Assembly (NCBI RefSeq): GCF_023264855.1
Contig: NZ_JAHFUW010000022.1
Span: forward strand, 1-61,186
Reading direction: 5' to 3'
DNA from: Herbiconiux sp.
Lineage (GTDB): Bacteria > Actinomycetota > Actinomycetes > Actinomycetales > Microbacteriaceae
DNA: 61,186 nt
Part shown: positions 1 through 10,793 of the stretch, piece by piece
Layout of the letters: the number at the start of each line of letters is the position of its first letter
Position numbering within the stretch: position 1 is the stretch's first letter
Translations under genes and position numbers: made by a program
Notes under the pieces: generated by a model
Database searches by the model: none
Told to the model about the DNA's origin: nothing
The model's input: the letters and a program-made list of their open reading frames with translations, nothing else

Positions 1-1
1 C

Positions 2-1186
<1,185 letters not shown>

Positions 1187-1189
1187 TCC

Positions 1190-1792
1190 ATGACTGACGA
1201 CACCACCAACGGTCGTCAGCCCGATGACGAGTCGGGCGCCTCCTCCGAAGGGGAGACGCCCGACTCGACCTCTGCACAGGGTGCGGAGTTCATCGAGGCT
1301 GAGGGACCGGACATCGAGACCTCCCTCTCGGATGCCGACCTGTCGTTCCTGTCGGGTCAGACATCCGCCGACGAGCTGGCCGCCGAGCGGCTGGCCGACC
1401 TGCAGCGGGTGACGGCCGAATACGCCAACTACCGCAAGCGCACCGAGGCGAACCGCGAGGTGGAGCGCGAGCGCGCCACCGGCGACGTCGTGAAGGTGCT
1501 GATCCCGGTGCTCGACGACCTCGACCGGGCCGCCAAGCACGGCGACCTCGAAGAGGGCGGCCCGTTCACCGCCATCGCCAGCAAGCTCCGCTCGAGCGTG
1601 GAGCGGGTGGGCCTGAAGCCCTTCGCCGCGGTCGGGGAGGAGTTCGACCCCCAGCTGCACGAAGCGATCTTCCAGCAGCCCAGCGACGACGTCACCACTC
1701 CCACGATCGCCGACGTTGTCGAGTCGGGGTACTTCCTCGGCTCCACGCTGCTGCGCGCCGCCAAGGTCGTGGTGGCGGTGCCCAATGGCTAG
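1190..1792 (+). CDS. grpE: GrpE nucleotide exchange factor
   Basis: Protein of 200 aa that releases ADP from DnaK. The first ~60 residues are acidic and probably disordered. A long helical segment follows (ELAAERLADLQRVTAEYANY, then RKRTEANREVERERATGD), and the C-terminal beta wing carries the family pattern GVGEEFDPQLHEAI, seen here as AVGEEFDPQLHEAIFQQPSDD. The length is typical. It begins 3 bases after dnaK, and its stop overlaps the dnaJ start by 8 bases, which indicates translational coupling. Confidence 0.97.
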   Translation: MTDDTTNGRQPDDESGASSEGETPDSTSAQGAEFIEAEGPDIETSLSDADLSFLSGQTSADELAAERLADLQRVTAEYANYRKRTEANREVERERATGDVVKVLIPVLDDLDRAAKHGDLEEGGPFTAIASKLRSSVERVGLKPFAAVGEEFDPQLHEAIFQQPSDDVTTPTIADVVESGYFLGSTLLRAAKVVVAVPNG

Positions 1793-2780
1793 CCAGGACT
1801 GGTTCGACAAAGACTTCTACAAGGTGCTCGGGGTGTCGAAAGACATCTCCGACGCCGAGTTGAAGAAGGCGTACCGCAAGCTCGCCCGTCAGTACCATCC
1901 CGACTCCAACCAGGGCGACGTCAAGGCCGAGTCCCGGTTTAAGGAGATCTCCGAGGCGTACTCGGTGCTCTCCGACGCCGAGCAGCGCAAGGAATACGAC
2001 CAGATCCGCGCCATGGGCTCCGGCGCTCGCTTCACGGCGGGCGGCGGAGGCCAGGGCGGCGGTTTCGAAGACGTCTTCGGCGGCATGTTCGGGCAGGGCG
2101 GCGGGGGTGCCCGCGGGCAGTCCTACAGCTACCAGCAGTCGCCCGGTGGCTTCGACGACATCCTGGGAGGGATGTTCGGCGGCAGTGCGCGCGGCGGTCG
2201 TGGCGGCTTCGGCGGGGCCTACGGTCCTACCCGGGGCCGGGATGTCACGGCGCGCACCACGATCGACTTCATCACCGCGGTCAAGGGCGACACCATCAAG
2301 CTGCAGACGGCGGATGGCAAGCCGATCACGGTGAAGATCCCGGCCGGCGTGGCCGACCAGCAGAAGATCAAGCTGCGCGGCAAGGGCGAGCCCTCGCCCG
2401 ACGGCGGCGAGCCCGGCGACATCGTGCTCACGGTCTCGGTGCGCAAGCATCCGGTGTTCGAGCGCGACGGGCTGAACCTGCGCGTGAACGTGCCGGTCAC
2501 CTTCGTCGAGGCCACCCTCGGCGCCACCATCGAGGTGCCGACGCTCGGCGGTGCGCCGGTGAAGCTCAAGGTCGCGGCGGGCACTCCGTCGGGCCGGGTG
2601 CTGCGCGTCAAGGGGCGCGGCGTCGAATCCGCCAAGGGCAAGGGCGACCTGCTCGCCATCGTGCAGGTCGCGGTCCCCGCGCACCTGACGGCGGCGCAGC
2701 GCGAGGCCCTCGAGGCGTTCCACGCCGTGGAGCCCGCCGAGAACCCGCGCACCGAGCTCCTCGCGAAAGCGCAGGACTGA
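1785..2780 (+). CDS. dnaJ: DnaJ/CbpA-type co-chaperone without zinc finger
   Basis: J-domain co-chaperone of 331 aa that stimulates the DnaK ATPase. The start is the ATG at 1785 (MASQDWFDKDFYKVLGV), inside the end of grpE. The J-domain spans residues ~9-72 with the HPD motif in RQYHPDSN. A Gly/Phe-rich region covers ~80-150 (GGGFEDVFGGMFG, GGFDDILGGMFGG). The C-terminal beta domains bind substrate. There are no cysteines at all, so the four CxxCxGxG zinc repeats of classical DnaJ are absent and the protein is type II (CbpA-like) in architecture despite its dnaK-operon position. This arrangement is known in some actinobacteria. Confidence 0.95.
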   Translation: MASQDWFDKDFYKVLGVSKDISDAELKKAYRKLARQYHPDSNQGDVKAESRFKEISEAYSVLSDAEQRKEYDQIRAMGSGARFTAGGGGQGGGFEDVFGGMFGQGGGGARGQSYSYQQSPGGFDDILGGMFGGSARGGRGGFGGAYGPTRGRDVTARTTIDFITAVKGDTIKLQTADGKPITVKIPAGVADQQKIKLRGKGEPSPDGGEPGDIVLTVSVRKHPVFERDGLNLRVNVPVTFVEATLGATIEVPTLGGAPVKLKVAAGTPSGRVLRVKGRGVESAKGKGDLLAIVQVAVPAHLTAAQREALEAFHAVEPAENPRTELLAKAQD

Positions 2781-2790
2781 GGATGCCGCC

Positions 2791-2823
2791 CGCCGGCCCG
2801 CCCTCTCCGGAGGCGGGCCGGCG
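2791..2823 (+). terminator. Strong GC hairpin between dnaJ and hspR
   Basis: A perfect 12-bp inverted repeat (CGCCGGCCCGCC and its complement GGCGGGCCGGCG) with a 9-base loop lies 10 bases after the dnaJ stop and ends 36 bases before the hspR start. There is no U-tract. It may be a partial terminator, an attenuator or an mRNA stabiliser that uncouples hspR from the chaperone genes. Confidence 0.6.
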
Positions 2824-2859
2824 CGCCCGCAGGTCAGATCGCTCCGAGGGAGGAATCGC

Positions 2860-3285
2860 ATGAACGAGGTCGATGAGAACTCGCCGCTGTTCGCGATCGC
2901 CGTCGCCGCCGAGCTCGCCGGCATGCATCCGCAGACCCTCCGGCAGTACGACCGGCTCGGGTTGGTCAGCCCCACCCGCACGGCCGGCAAGTCGCGCCGC
3001 TACTCCATGCGTGATGTGGTGCAGCTGCGCGAGGTCGCACGGCTGTCTTCCGAAGGGGTGTCGCTCGAGGGGATCGCACGCATCCTGCAGCTCGAGAACC
3101 AGGTCTCGGCGCTCAGCGCCCGCGTGCGGGAGCTCGAAGGCGCTCTCGCCGACGAGTTGCTCAACCGCCCCGGCCGCCGCGTCTTCGCCGCCGGCGTGGA
3201 GGGCGAGGTCGTCTCCCTCAAGCACGGCACGCGCACCCAGCGCCGCACGGGACTGGTGGTCTGGCGCCCCGTCCGCGACGAGTAG
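2860..3285 (+). CDS. hspR: HspR, MerR-family heat shock repressor
   Basis: DNA-binding repressor of 141 aa that, with DnaK as co-repressor, shuts off dnaK and clpB operons at HAIR sites. The N-terminal MerR winged helix-turn-helix reads AAELAGMHPQTLRQYDRLGL (residues ~12-31) followed by a wing with GKSRRYSMRDV. A dimerisation helix carries ISRI/RILQLENQV-type heptads (~65-100), then a basic tail. The ribosome binding site GAGGGAGGAA is strong and well placed. A near-perfect HAIR operator stands before clpB at 6927-6947, so the regulator and one likely target are both in the window. Confidence 0.93.
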   Translation: MNEVDENSPLFAIAVAAELAGMHPQTLRQYDRLGLVSPTRTAGKSRRYSMRDVVQLREVARLSSEGVSLEGIARILQLENQVSALSARVRELEGALADELLNRPGRRVFAAGVEGEVVSLKHGTRTQRRTGLVVWRPVRDE

Positions 3286-3572
3286 CGCCACCGGCGGAGC
3301 GGCAAGGCCGCGCAGCCTGGTGGCCTGGTGCTGCGGCTGGGCGTCGACTTCGGGTCGCCGAGCCGCGATGCTCATGATGTGACGTATTCTCACGACTTGC
3401 CTGCGGTTCGGGCGGGGGGACCGGCGGCACACCCACGCGCCCGTCCGCCCGCCGCTGACCCCGTGTCAGCGCCGGGGCGCGCTGCTGGCCGGGGGATCGC
3501 TGGGGGCTTCTGCGCGGTCATCGCGTCGAGCATCCGATCGCCGTCACCAGCTGGTCCCTCGCGATCGCGGCG

Positions 3573-3836
3573 GTGGTCTCCGCCGTCGCGTCGACGCTCG
3601 CCGGATTCCTGGCGTTCTTCTTCTCCGCCCTGTCGTTCGTGTTCACGATGAGCGGCGACGCGCTCGGGCCGATCGTCGTCGTGGCGGCGCTCGGCGCGGC
3701 GCTGCCCACGCTGTTGGCCGGCCTGCTCGCCGTACCCGGCTTGTCCCGCGCCTACCGGCCGGCCGCTCCCGCTGACCCGCTCCTGGCACCGCCCGGGGCG
3801 CAGTCGTCGCCCGCCGCTCCGCCCGTGAGGATCTGA
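3573..3836 (+). CDS. Possible small membrane protein, unknown function
   Basis: Open frame of 87 aa from a GTG, with two strongly hydrophobic stretches (residues ~5-27, AVASTLAGFLAFFFSALSFVF, and ~32-55) and a Pro/Ala-rich C-terminus. The frame is closed upstream by a TGA at 3456-3458, and no ATG or GTG precedes 3573 within it. No clear ribosome binding site is visible, so the start and even the existence of the gene are uncertain. The hydrophobic pattern suggests a two-helix inner-membrane protein. The 287 bases between hspR and this frame hold nothing else I can support. Confidence 0.35.
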   Translation: MVSAVASTLAGFLAFFFSALSFVFTMSGDALGPIVVVAALGAALPTLLAGLLAVPGLSRAYRPAAPADPLLAPPGAQSSPAAPPVRI

Positions 3837-3865
3837 CCCGGCCTCGCACCCCGTACGGTTGAACG

Positions 3866-5029
3866 GTGACAGAGTTCTCGTTCGACGCCCTCCGCCGCCA
3901 CCCCGACATCGAGGCCGACAACCTGTTCGCGGTCGATGCGAGCGACCGGCTCATCCTCGACGAGGCGGATGCGGCCATCCAGGCGACCCGCGACGAGCCG
4001 GGCCGCGTCGTCGTGATCGGCGACAACTACGGCGCGCTCACGCTGGCGGTCGCCGGGGTGCTCGAGGTGCACGGCATCCGGGTTCACCAAGACGCCCGGT
4101 CGGGTGAGCTCGCGCTCGCCGAGAACGCCCGGCGCGTGCTCGACGTCGACCTCAGCGGGCGTTTCCGCAGCCTGCCGCTCGGACCCGAGCTGCTCGAGGG
4201 GGCCACCGTCGTGCTGCTGCAGTTGCCGCGCAGTCTCGCCGCACTCGACGAGTTCGCCCGGGCGATCGCCGCGTACGCGGATCCGTCGGTCGTGGTGTTC
4301 GCCGGCGGTCGCGTCAAGCACATGACGCCGGCCATGAACGAGGTGCTCGCGGCATCCTTCGGCGAGGTGTCGGCTACGCTGGCCCGCCAGAAGTCGCGGG
4401 TGCTGATCGCTCGCTCGCCGCTCGCGGGCATCGCCCCCGCCGAGGTGCGCCGCGAGTTCCATGCCGATCGCGACCTGTGGGTGTGCGCCACCGGCGGCGC
4501 CTTCGCCGGCACCAAGATCGACATCGGCACGCGGCTGCTGCTCGAGCACCTGGCCGAGATGAAACCGGATGCGCGGCTCGCCATCGACCTCGGGTGCGGC
4601 ACGGGCGTGCTCGCGTCGGCGCTGGCCCGCGCCCGCCCGGGTTCAGACGGCGCCGAGCATCCGCTGCTCCGGGTGATCGCCACCGATCAGTCCGCCGCGG
4701 CCCTCGAGTCCACCCGCGCCACGCTCGAGGCCAACGGCCTCGCCGACCGCGTCGAGGCGGTGCGCGACGACGCCCTCGCCGGTTTCGACGACGCGAGCGC
4801 CGACCTCATCCTGCTGAATCCGCCCTTCCACGTCGGATCGACCGTGCACGCCGGCATCGCGCTCAAGCTCTTCGAAGCCGCCGGCCGAGTGCTGGCCCCG
4901 GGCGGCGAGCTCTGGACCGTCTTCAACTCGCACCTCTCCTACCGCGCGGCGCTCCAGCGCACCGTCGGCGCCACCTCCCAGGTCGACCGCACCCCGAAGT
5001 TCACCGTGATGGTCTCCGTCAAGCGCTGA
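3866..5029 (+). CDS. Class I SAM-dependent methyltransferase, RsmC/RlmG type
   Basis: Protein of 387 aa, probably methylating a guanine N2 in ribosomal RNA. It has the two-part RsmC/RlmG layout. An N-terminal domain (~1-195) is a degenerate methyltransferase fold. The C-terminal catalytic domain has motif I DLGCGTGVLASALA, an acidic ribose-binding segment (VIATDQS) and the catalytic motif IV NPPFH, typical of base-N-methylating enzymes. The start is GTG at 3866 (VTEFSFDALRRHPDIEADNL). The family is clear, but RsmC (16S G1207) and RlmG (23S G1835) activity cannot be told apart by eye. A palindromic repeat lies 13 bases after the stop. Confidence 0.85.
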   Translation: MTEFSFDALRRHPDIEADNLFAVDASDRLILDEADAAIQATRDEPGRVVVIGDNYGALTLAVAGVLEVHGIRVHQDARSGELALAENARRVLDVDLSGRFRSLPLGPELLEGATVVLLQLPRSLAALDEFARAIAAYADPSVVVFAGGRVKHMTPAMNEVLAASFGEVSATLARQKSRVLIARSPLAGIAPAEVRREFHADRDLWVCATGGAFAGTKIDIGTRLLLEHLAEMKPDARLAIDLGCGTGVLASALARARPGSDGAEHPLLRVIATDQSAAALESTRATLEANGLADRVEAVRDDALAGFDDASADLILLNPPFHVGSTVHAGIALKLFEAAGRVLAPGGELWTVFNSHLSYRAALQRTVGATSQVDRTPKFTVMVSVKR

Positions 5030-5041
5030 CCGCCGGTATCG

Positions 5042-5114
5042 GTTCACTCCAGCGAGTCTCAGGTCCAGCTCTGCCATAGTGGCCGAGCTGTCGCTCTATC
5101 TCGCTGGAGTGAAC
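5042..5114. repeat. 73-bp palindromic repeat element, copy 1 (intergenic)
   Basis: The ends are perfect 15-bp inverted repeats: GTTCACTCCAGCGAG at 5042-5056 and its complement CTCGCTGGAGTGAAC at 5100-5114. The centre holds a second small hairpin, GCCA-TAG-TGGC, flanked by AGCTC/GAGCT. A second copy of exactly the same length (73 bp) and layout is at 11436-11508. This copy lies just downstream of the methyltransferase gene, where it could act as a hairpin terminator. No clear target-site duplication is visible. It looks like a non-autonomous REP- or MITE-like element. Confidence 0.85.
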
Positions 5115-5324
5115 GCGCTGGCAGGGGCCAGCATGGGCGCGGATACCCCGCGTCCCCGCAAGCGCCGGCACAGCACCACCTCGAACCAGACGATCAGCAC
5201 GGCACCGCGGCTGTTGCGCACGAACGCCATCACGGCCAGGTCGCGCAGCGGGGACACCGGTGGGAGACGGCCGACACCGAGCGATCCCGTGAGGACGGCT
5301 CCAGAGCTCGGGAGCGCGAGGTTC

Positions 5325-6821
5325 TCAGCTGACGACGGGTTGCCGAACGAGCCCCGGCACCAGGGTGCGACGCCGCACCACCAGCTCGGTGGCCACCAGC
5401 ACCCCCACCGCGCCGAGGAACGCCGTGCCGATCACGAGCACCGGGATCGCGGTGTCGCCGTCGAGCCGAGGCACGAGGTCGAGCGGCTCCGCCAGGCCGA
5501 TCAGCATGAAGAACACGGTGGCGTAGACGACCGTGCGGATGCGCCAGAGCTTCTGCAGGCCCGCGATGGCGAAGAAGGTGATCAGCCAGAGCCCGTACCA
5601 CGGGTGGATCACGGGCGAGGCCAGGGCGATCACCGCGAAGCAGCCGGCCAGCAGCCAGACCGGATCGGCACGGCGGCGCGAGATCAGCAAGAAGGCGGCG
5701 GCCACGCAGCCGAGCGCCAGCACGGCGAGCTTCACGAGGGTCTGCACCAGGTCGCCGTCCAGCCCCACGCCGTTCGCGAGTCCGCCCACGCTGACGCCCA
5801 GGATGTTCGCCGGCGCGTACCAGGATGAGATCGACACCGGGGTCGCCAGTGCCGCGATCCAGCCAACACCGACTCCCATGCCCCAGCCCATCAGCACGAT
5901 GCCGCCGAGGGCGATCCCGGACACCGCGAGCCAGCGCCGGATGATGGCGCCCCAGCCCGCGTTCGAACCGGCCCAGATCAGGCCGATGATCGGCAGGGCG
6001 ATGACCGCGATCGGCTTGACGCCGATGGCGAGCGCCACGAAGATCGTGCCGAGCACCGGCCGGTCTTTCAGGGCGTAGTAGACGCCGCCGACGATCAGGC
6101 CGAGCATCAGCGAGTCGTTGTGACCCGCCACCACGAAGTTCATCAGCACCAGCGGGCTGGCGGCCACGACCCAGAGCACGCCCGCCTCGTTGAGTCCGCG
6201 CAGGCGCGCGATCCGCCACACGTAGTAGGCGAGCATGGCGAGCCCGGCGGCGGCGGCGAGGCGGAAGGCGAACACGGCCACCTCGGTGGGCAGTGCATCC
6301 GTCGACATCACGACGACCCGCTCGAGCCACACGAACACCGGGCCGTAGGGGGTCTGCGTATCGGCCCAGAGCGGGTCGACACCGATGCCGTACCAGCCGG
6401 GGAGGTCGGCCATGCCGGTCGTGTACGGGTTGAGCCCGGCGGCCATCAGCCGGCCCTGGCCGACGTAGGCGAACATGTCGCGGCTGAACATCGGGATGGT
6501 GGCCAGGAGCGGGGCTCCCCAGGCGGCGGCCGACACGACGACCTGCCGCAGCTGCGAGGCCCGGGTGGCGGTGTCGGCCCGGCGGCCGAGCAGGGAGAGG
6601 CCCAGTGCGAGCCAGGCCACGAGCAGCATCAGGGCACCGAAGACCACCAGCATCGCGCAGATGCCGACTCCGGCGCGGGTGTTGCGAAGCACCTCGAACA
6701 GCGGCCACGCGTTCAGCGCGGAGGCGGGCCCGATCCAGCCGACGCCCAGCGAACCGACGGCGATGAACACGGAGCCGGCGATTCCGAGCGGCAGACGCAC
6801 GCGGGGAGGGAGGACATGCAC
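5325..6821 (-). CDS. mptB: Polyprenol-phosphomannose-dependent alpha-1,6-mannosyltransferase, MptB-like
   Basis: Integral membrane GT-C glycosyltransferase of 498 aa with about 12 hydrophobic segments. The luminal loop carries the acidic motif FSRDMFAYVGQGRLMAAGLNPY and the downstream TPYGPVFVW typical of the MptA/MptB family, which extend the mannan core of lipoglycans using polyprenyl-phosphate mannose. The N-terminus is short and leads straight into a membrane helix. It is transcribed away from clpB, sharing a ~200-base divergent region. Family membership is firm. The exact linkage formed in this organism is inferred from corynebacterial and mycobacterial relatives. Confidence 0.88.
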   Translation of the reverse strand: MHVLPPRVRLPLGIAGSVFIAVGSLGVGWIGPASALNAWPLFEVLRNTRAGVGICAMLVVFGALMLLVAWLALGLSLLGRRADTATRASQLRQVVVSAAAWGAPLLATIPMFSRDMFAYVGQGRLMAAGLNPYTTGMADLPGWYGIGVDPLWADTQTPYGPVFVWLERVVVMSTDALPTEVAVFAFRLAAAAGLAMLAYYVWRIARLRGLNEAGVLWVVAASPLVLMNFVVAGHNDSLMLGLIVGGVYYALKDRPVLGTIFVALAIGVKPIAVIALPIIGLIWAGSNAGWGAIIRRWLAVSGIALGGIVLMGWGMGVGVGWIAALATPVSISSWYAPANILGVSVGGLANGVGLDGDLVQTLVKLAVLALGCVAAAFLLISRRRADPVWLLAGCFAVIALASPVIHPWYGLWLITFFAIAGLQKLWRIRTVVYATVFFMLIGLAEPLDLVPRLDGDTAIPVLVIGTAFLGAVGVLVATELVVRRRTLVPGLVRQPVVS

Positions 6822-6926
6822 GGTTCCGTCTTACCACGCCAGGATGCGCTGACGCCGGGAGAGCGGCCGCTCGCACCGCATCCGTTATACGACGTTCACT
6901 AGCGCTGAGCGTCGACCTGCGGTAAA

Positions 6927-6947
6927 CTTGAGTCACATCAACTCAAC
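6927..6947 (+). promoter_or_regulatory. HAIR operator (HspR binding site) upstream of clpB
   Basis: The sequence CTTGAGT-N7-ACTCAAC matches the HspR-associated inverted repeat consensus CTTGAGT-N7-ACTCAAG at 13 of 14 positions. It sits 70 bases before the clpB start and overlaps an AT-richer stretch (TAAACT at 6923-6928) that could be a -10 element. hspR itself is encoded at 2860-3285. Confidence 0.9.
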
Positions 6948-7017
6948 TTTGTGTCCGGGATGATCGTCTCTCAGCCGGTCTCCGGATGCGCACACGCAGA
7001 AAGAAGACCACCCCAGC

Positions 7018-9168
<2,151 letters not shown>

Positions 9169-9189
9169 GGCCGCTAGACCGGGATGTAG

Positions 9190-9219
9190 AAGGGGGCGGC
9201 GATATGTCGCCGCCCCCTT
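9190..9219. terminator. Bidirectional terminator between clpB and nitroreductase gene
   Basis: A perfect 13-bp stem (AAGGGGGCGGCGA and its complement) with loop TATG lies in the 65 bases between the convergent clpB and nitroreductase genes. The stem ends in A/T pairs on both sides. Confidence 0.85.
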
Positions 9220-9233
9220 CCCTTCGTGGGGAG

Positions 9234-9839
9234 CTATTCGCGGACGAGCACGATCTCGTCGAGGGGGCGGCGGGCTCGGGGGGCCGTCTCGCGGGAGCGG
9301 AGGGCCTCGTCGGGGAGAGCATCCGGAGTGCCGAGGGTGCCGAGAGCGGTGACCGTGAGCGGGAGCTGGTTGGCGGGGAGGCCGAATGCCGCCGACAGGG
9401 CCGCTGCATCGATGCCGCCCATCTGGTGCACGTGCAGCCTGTCGAGCTGGGCCTGCACGGTCAGGTGGGCGAGCGCCTGCCCGAGGTCGTACTCGGCGAA
9501 GCGACGCGGCGTGCCCTGGTCGTCGCTGGTCTCGGCGATGCCCACGATCAACGCGGCGGCCGATCCGGCCCAGACCTGATTGAAACCGAGCAGATTCGCG
9601 GCGATCGTGTCGAACACGGCCGACCCACGGCGGCCCACGACGAAGCGGGCAGGCTGCGAGTTGTTGGCCGAGGGCGCCCAGCGGGCCGCTTCGAGGGCGG
9701 CGGTGAGGACGGTCTCGTCGATCGGCTCCGTCGTCACGAACGAGCGCGGGCTCCAGCGCTCGGCGAGAGCGGGGTGGATGGGCGTGCTCGTCTCGGCGAG
9801 GCGCGAGGTGAGGGCGGGGGCGGGTGCAGCGCTGGTCAT
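9234..9839 (-). CDS. Nitroreductase family protein
   Basis: FMN-dependent NAD(P)H oxidoreductase-like protein of 201 aa. The N-terminal FMN-phosphate loop reads RWSPRSFVTTEPID, followed by ARWAPSANNSQPARFVVG. The C-terminal part has the GLPANQLPLTVTALGTLG fold segment. The start is the ATG at 9839, chosen because GGGAG stands six bases upstream; an earlier in-frame ATG at 9881 has no such site. The substrate is unknown. Many relatives respond to electrophiles. A perfect palindrome 58 bases upstream of the start (9897-9910) suggests control by a dimeric regulator. Confidence 0.88.
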   Translation of the reverse strand: MTSAAPAPALTSRLAETSTPIHPALAERWSPRSFVTTEPIDETVLTAALEAARWAPSANNSQPARFVVGRRGSAVFDTIAANLLGFNQVWAGSAAALIVGIAETSDDQGTPRRFAEYDLGQALAHLTVQAQLDRLHVHQMGGIDAAALSAAFGLPANQLPLTVTALGTLGTPDALPDEALRSRETAPRARRPLDEIVLVRE

Positions 9840-9896
9840 GATGTCTCCCAAGGCGAAAGTGGTGTGCACGCCATCGGGCACGGAAAACGGATCAAG

Positions 9897-9910
9897 CGGA
9901 CCTTGGTCCG
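9897..9910. promoter_or_regulatory. Palindromic operator candidate for the nitroreductase gene
   Basis: CGGACC-TT-GGTCCG is a perfect 14-bp palindrome within an A/T-flanked stretch, 57 bases upstream of the nitroreductase start. Sites of this shape bind TetR- or MarR-type dimers. No regulator gene of this kind is adjacent, so a trans-acting one is inferred. Confidence 0.5.
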
Positions 9911-9978
9911 TTTCGAGACAACCGCGCGCAGAGCGCTGCTATTCCTCGATTCCGGATCGCGATGCGCTCGAGCGCTGG

Positions 9979-10746
9979 TCAGCCCTCCGCACCCTCGGGC
10001 CGCCCCTGGCGCTGCCGGCGGCGGCGCAGTCGGCCGACGACGAACCAGCCCACGGCGCCGAGGATCGCCGCGATGATGACCCACTGCAGCACGTCGGCGT
10101 AGGGCTCGACCAGATGCCACTGCTCGCCGAGCCAGAAGCCGGCGAGGATGAAGGCGGTGTTCCAGATCAGGCTGCCCGCGGTCGTCAGCAGCGCGAACTT
10201 CCACAGTGGCATCCGTTCGATGCCCGCGGGGATCGAGATGAAGCTGCGGAACAGCGGCAGCATCCGCCCGAAGAAGACCGCCTTGCTGCCGTGGCGCACG
10301 AACCACGCCTCGGTCTTGTCGACGTCTTCCACGTCGATCAGCGGGAGGTGCACGGCGAGGCGGCGCATCCGGTCGCGCCCGAGCCAGGCGCCGAGTCCGT
10401 AGAGCGCGAGGGCGCCGACGAGCGACCCGATCGTGGTGAACACGATCGCGGCCACCAGGTCGAGGTCGCCTCGGCTCGCCGCGAACCCGGCCAGCGGCAG
10501 GATGACCTCGCTCGGGATCGGCGGGAACAGGTTCTCGACCGCCACGGCGAGGCCCGCGCCCGGTGCGCCGAGCGTCTCCATCAGCCCGACCACCCCGTCG
10601 GTGATGGCGGAGAACCCGCCGGAAGATTCCTGCCCCTCGGCGGAGCCGGCGCCGGCATCGGCCACGGCGACCAGAGGGGACGCGTCGGCCTCGGCGGCGG
10701 AGAGGGATCGGAGGGCGGTCGATGGGTCGGCAAGGGCCAGGCTCAT
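9979..10746 (-). CDS. DedA family (SNARE-associated) membrane protein
   Basis: Inner-membrane protein of 255 aa of the DedA/VTT family, which is linked to lipid-carrier flipping, membrane potential and envelope homeostasis. After a ~45-residue hydrophilic start come five to six hydrophobic stretches. Family motifs are ENLFPPIPSEVILPLAGF near residue 70, and FFGRMLPLFRSFISIPAG, the membrane re-entrant Arg-containing motif, near residue 160. The C-terminal tail is basic (RLRRRRQRQGR). It stands alone between two minus-strand genes. The substrate cannot be assigned. Confidence 0.9.
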   Translation of the reverse strand: MSLALADPSTALRSLSAAEADASPLVAVADAGAGSAEGQESSGGFSAITDGVVGLMETLGAPGAGLAVAVENLFPPIPSEVILPLAGFAASRGDLDLVAAIVFTTIGSLVGALALYGLGAWLGRDRMRRLAVHLPLIDVEDVDKTEAWFVRHGSKAVFFGRMLPLFRSFISIPAGIERMPLWKFALLTTAGSLIWNTAFILAGFWLGEQWHLVEPYADVLQWVIIAAILGAVGWFVVGRLRRRRQRQGRPEGAEG

Positions 10747-10793
10747 GCCCCCAGGTTACGGATGCCGTCTGAGGTGGGGCTGACAACGACCGG

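Noticed and set aside
5096-5230. Minus-strand open frame of 44 codons (starting MAFVRNSRGAVLIV) ending inside the palindromic repeat
   Set aside because: One hydrophobic stretch but no ribosome binding site; its end is supplied by the repeat. It may be a relic, but nothing supports expression.
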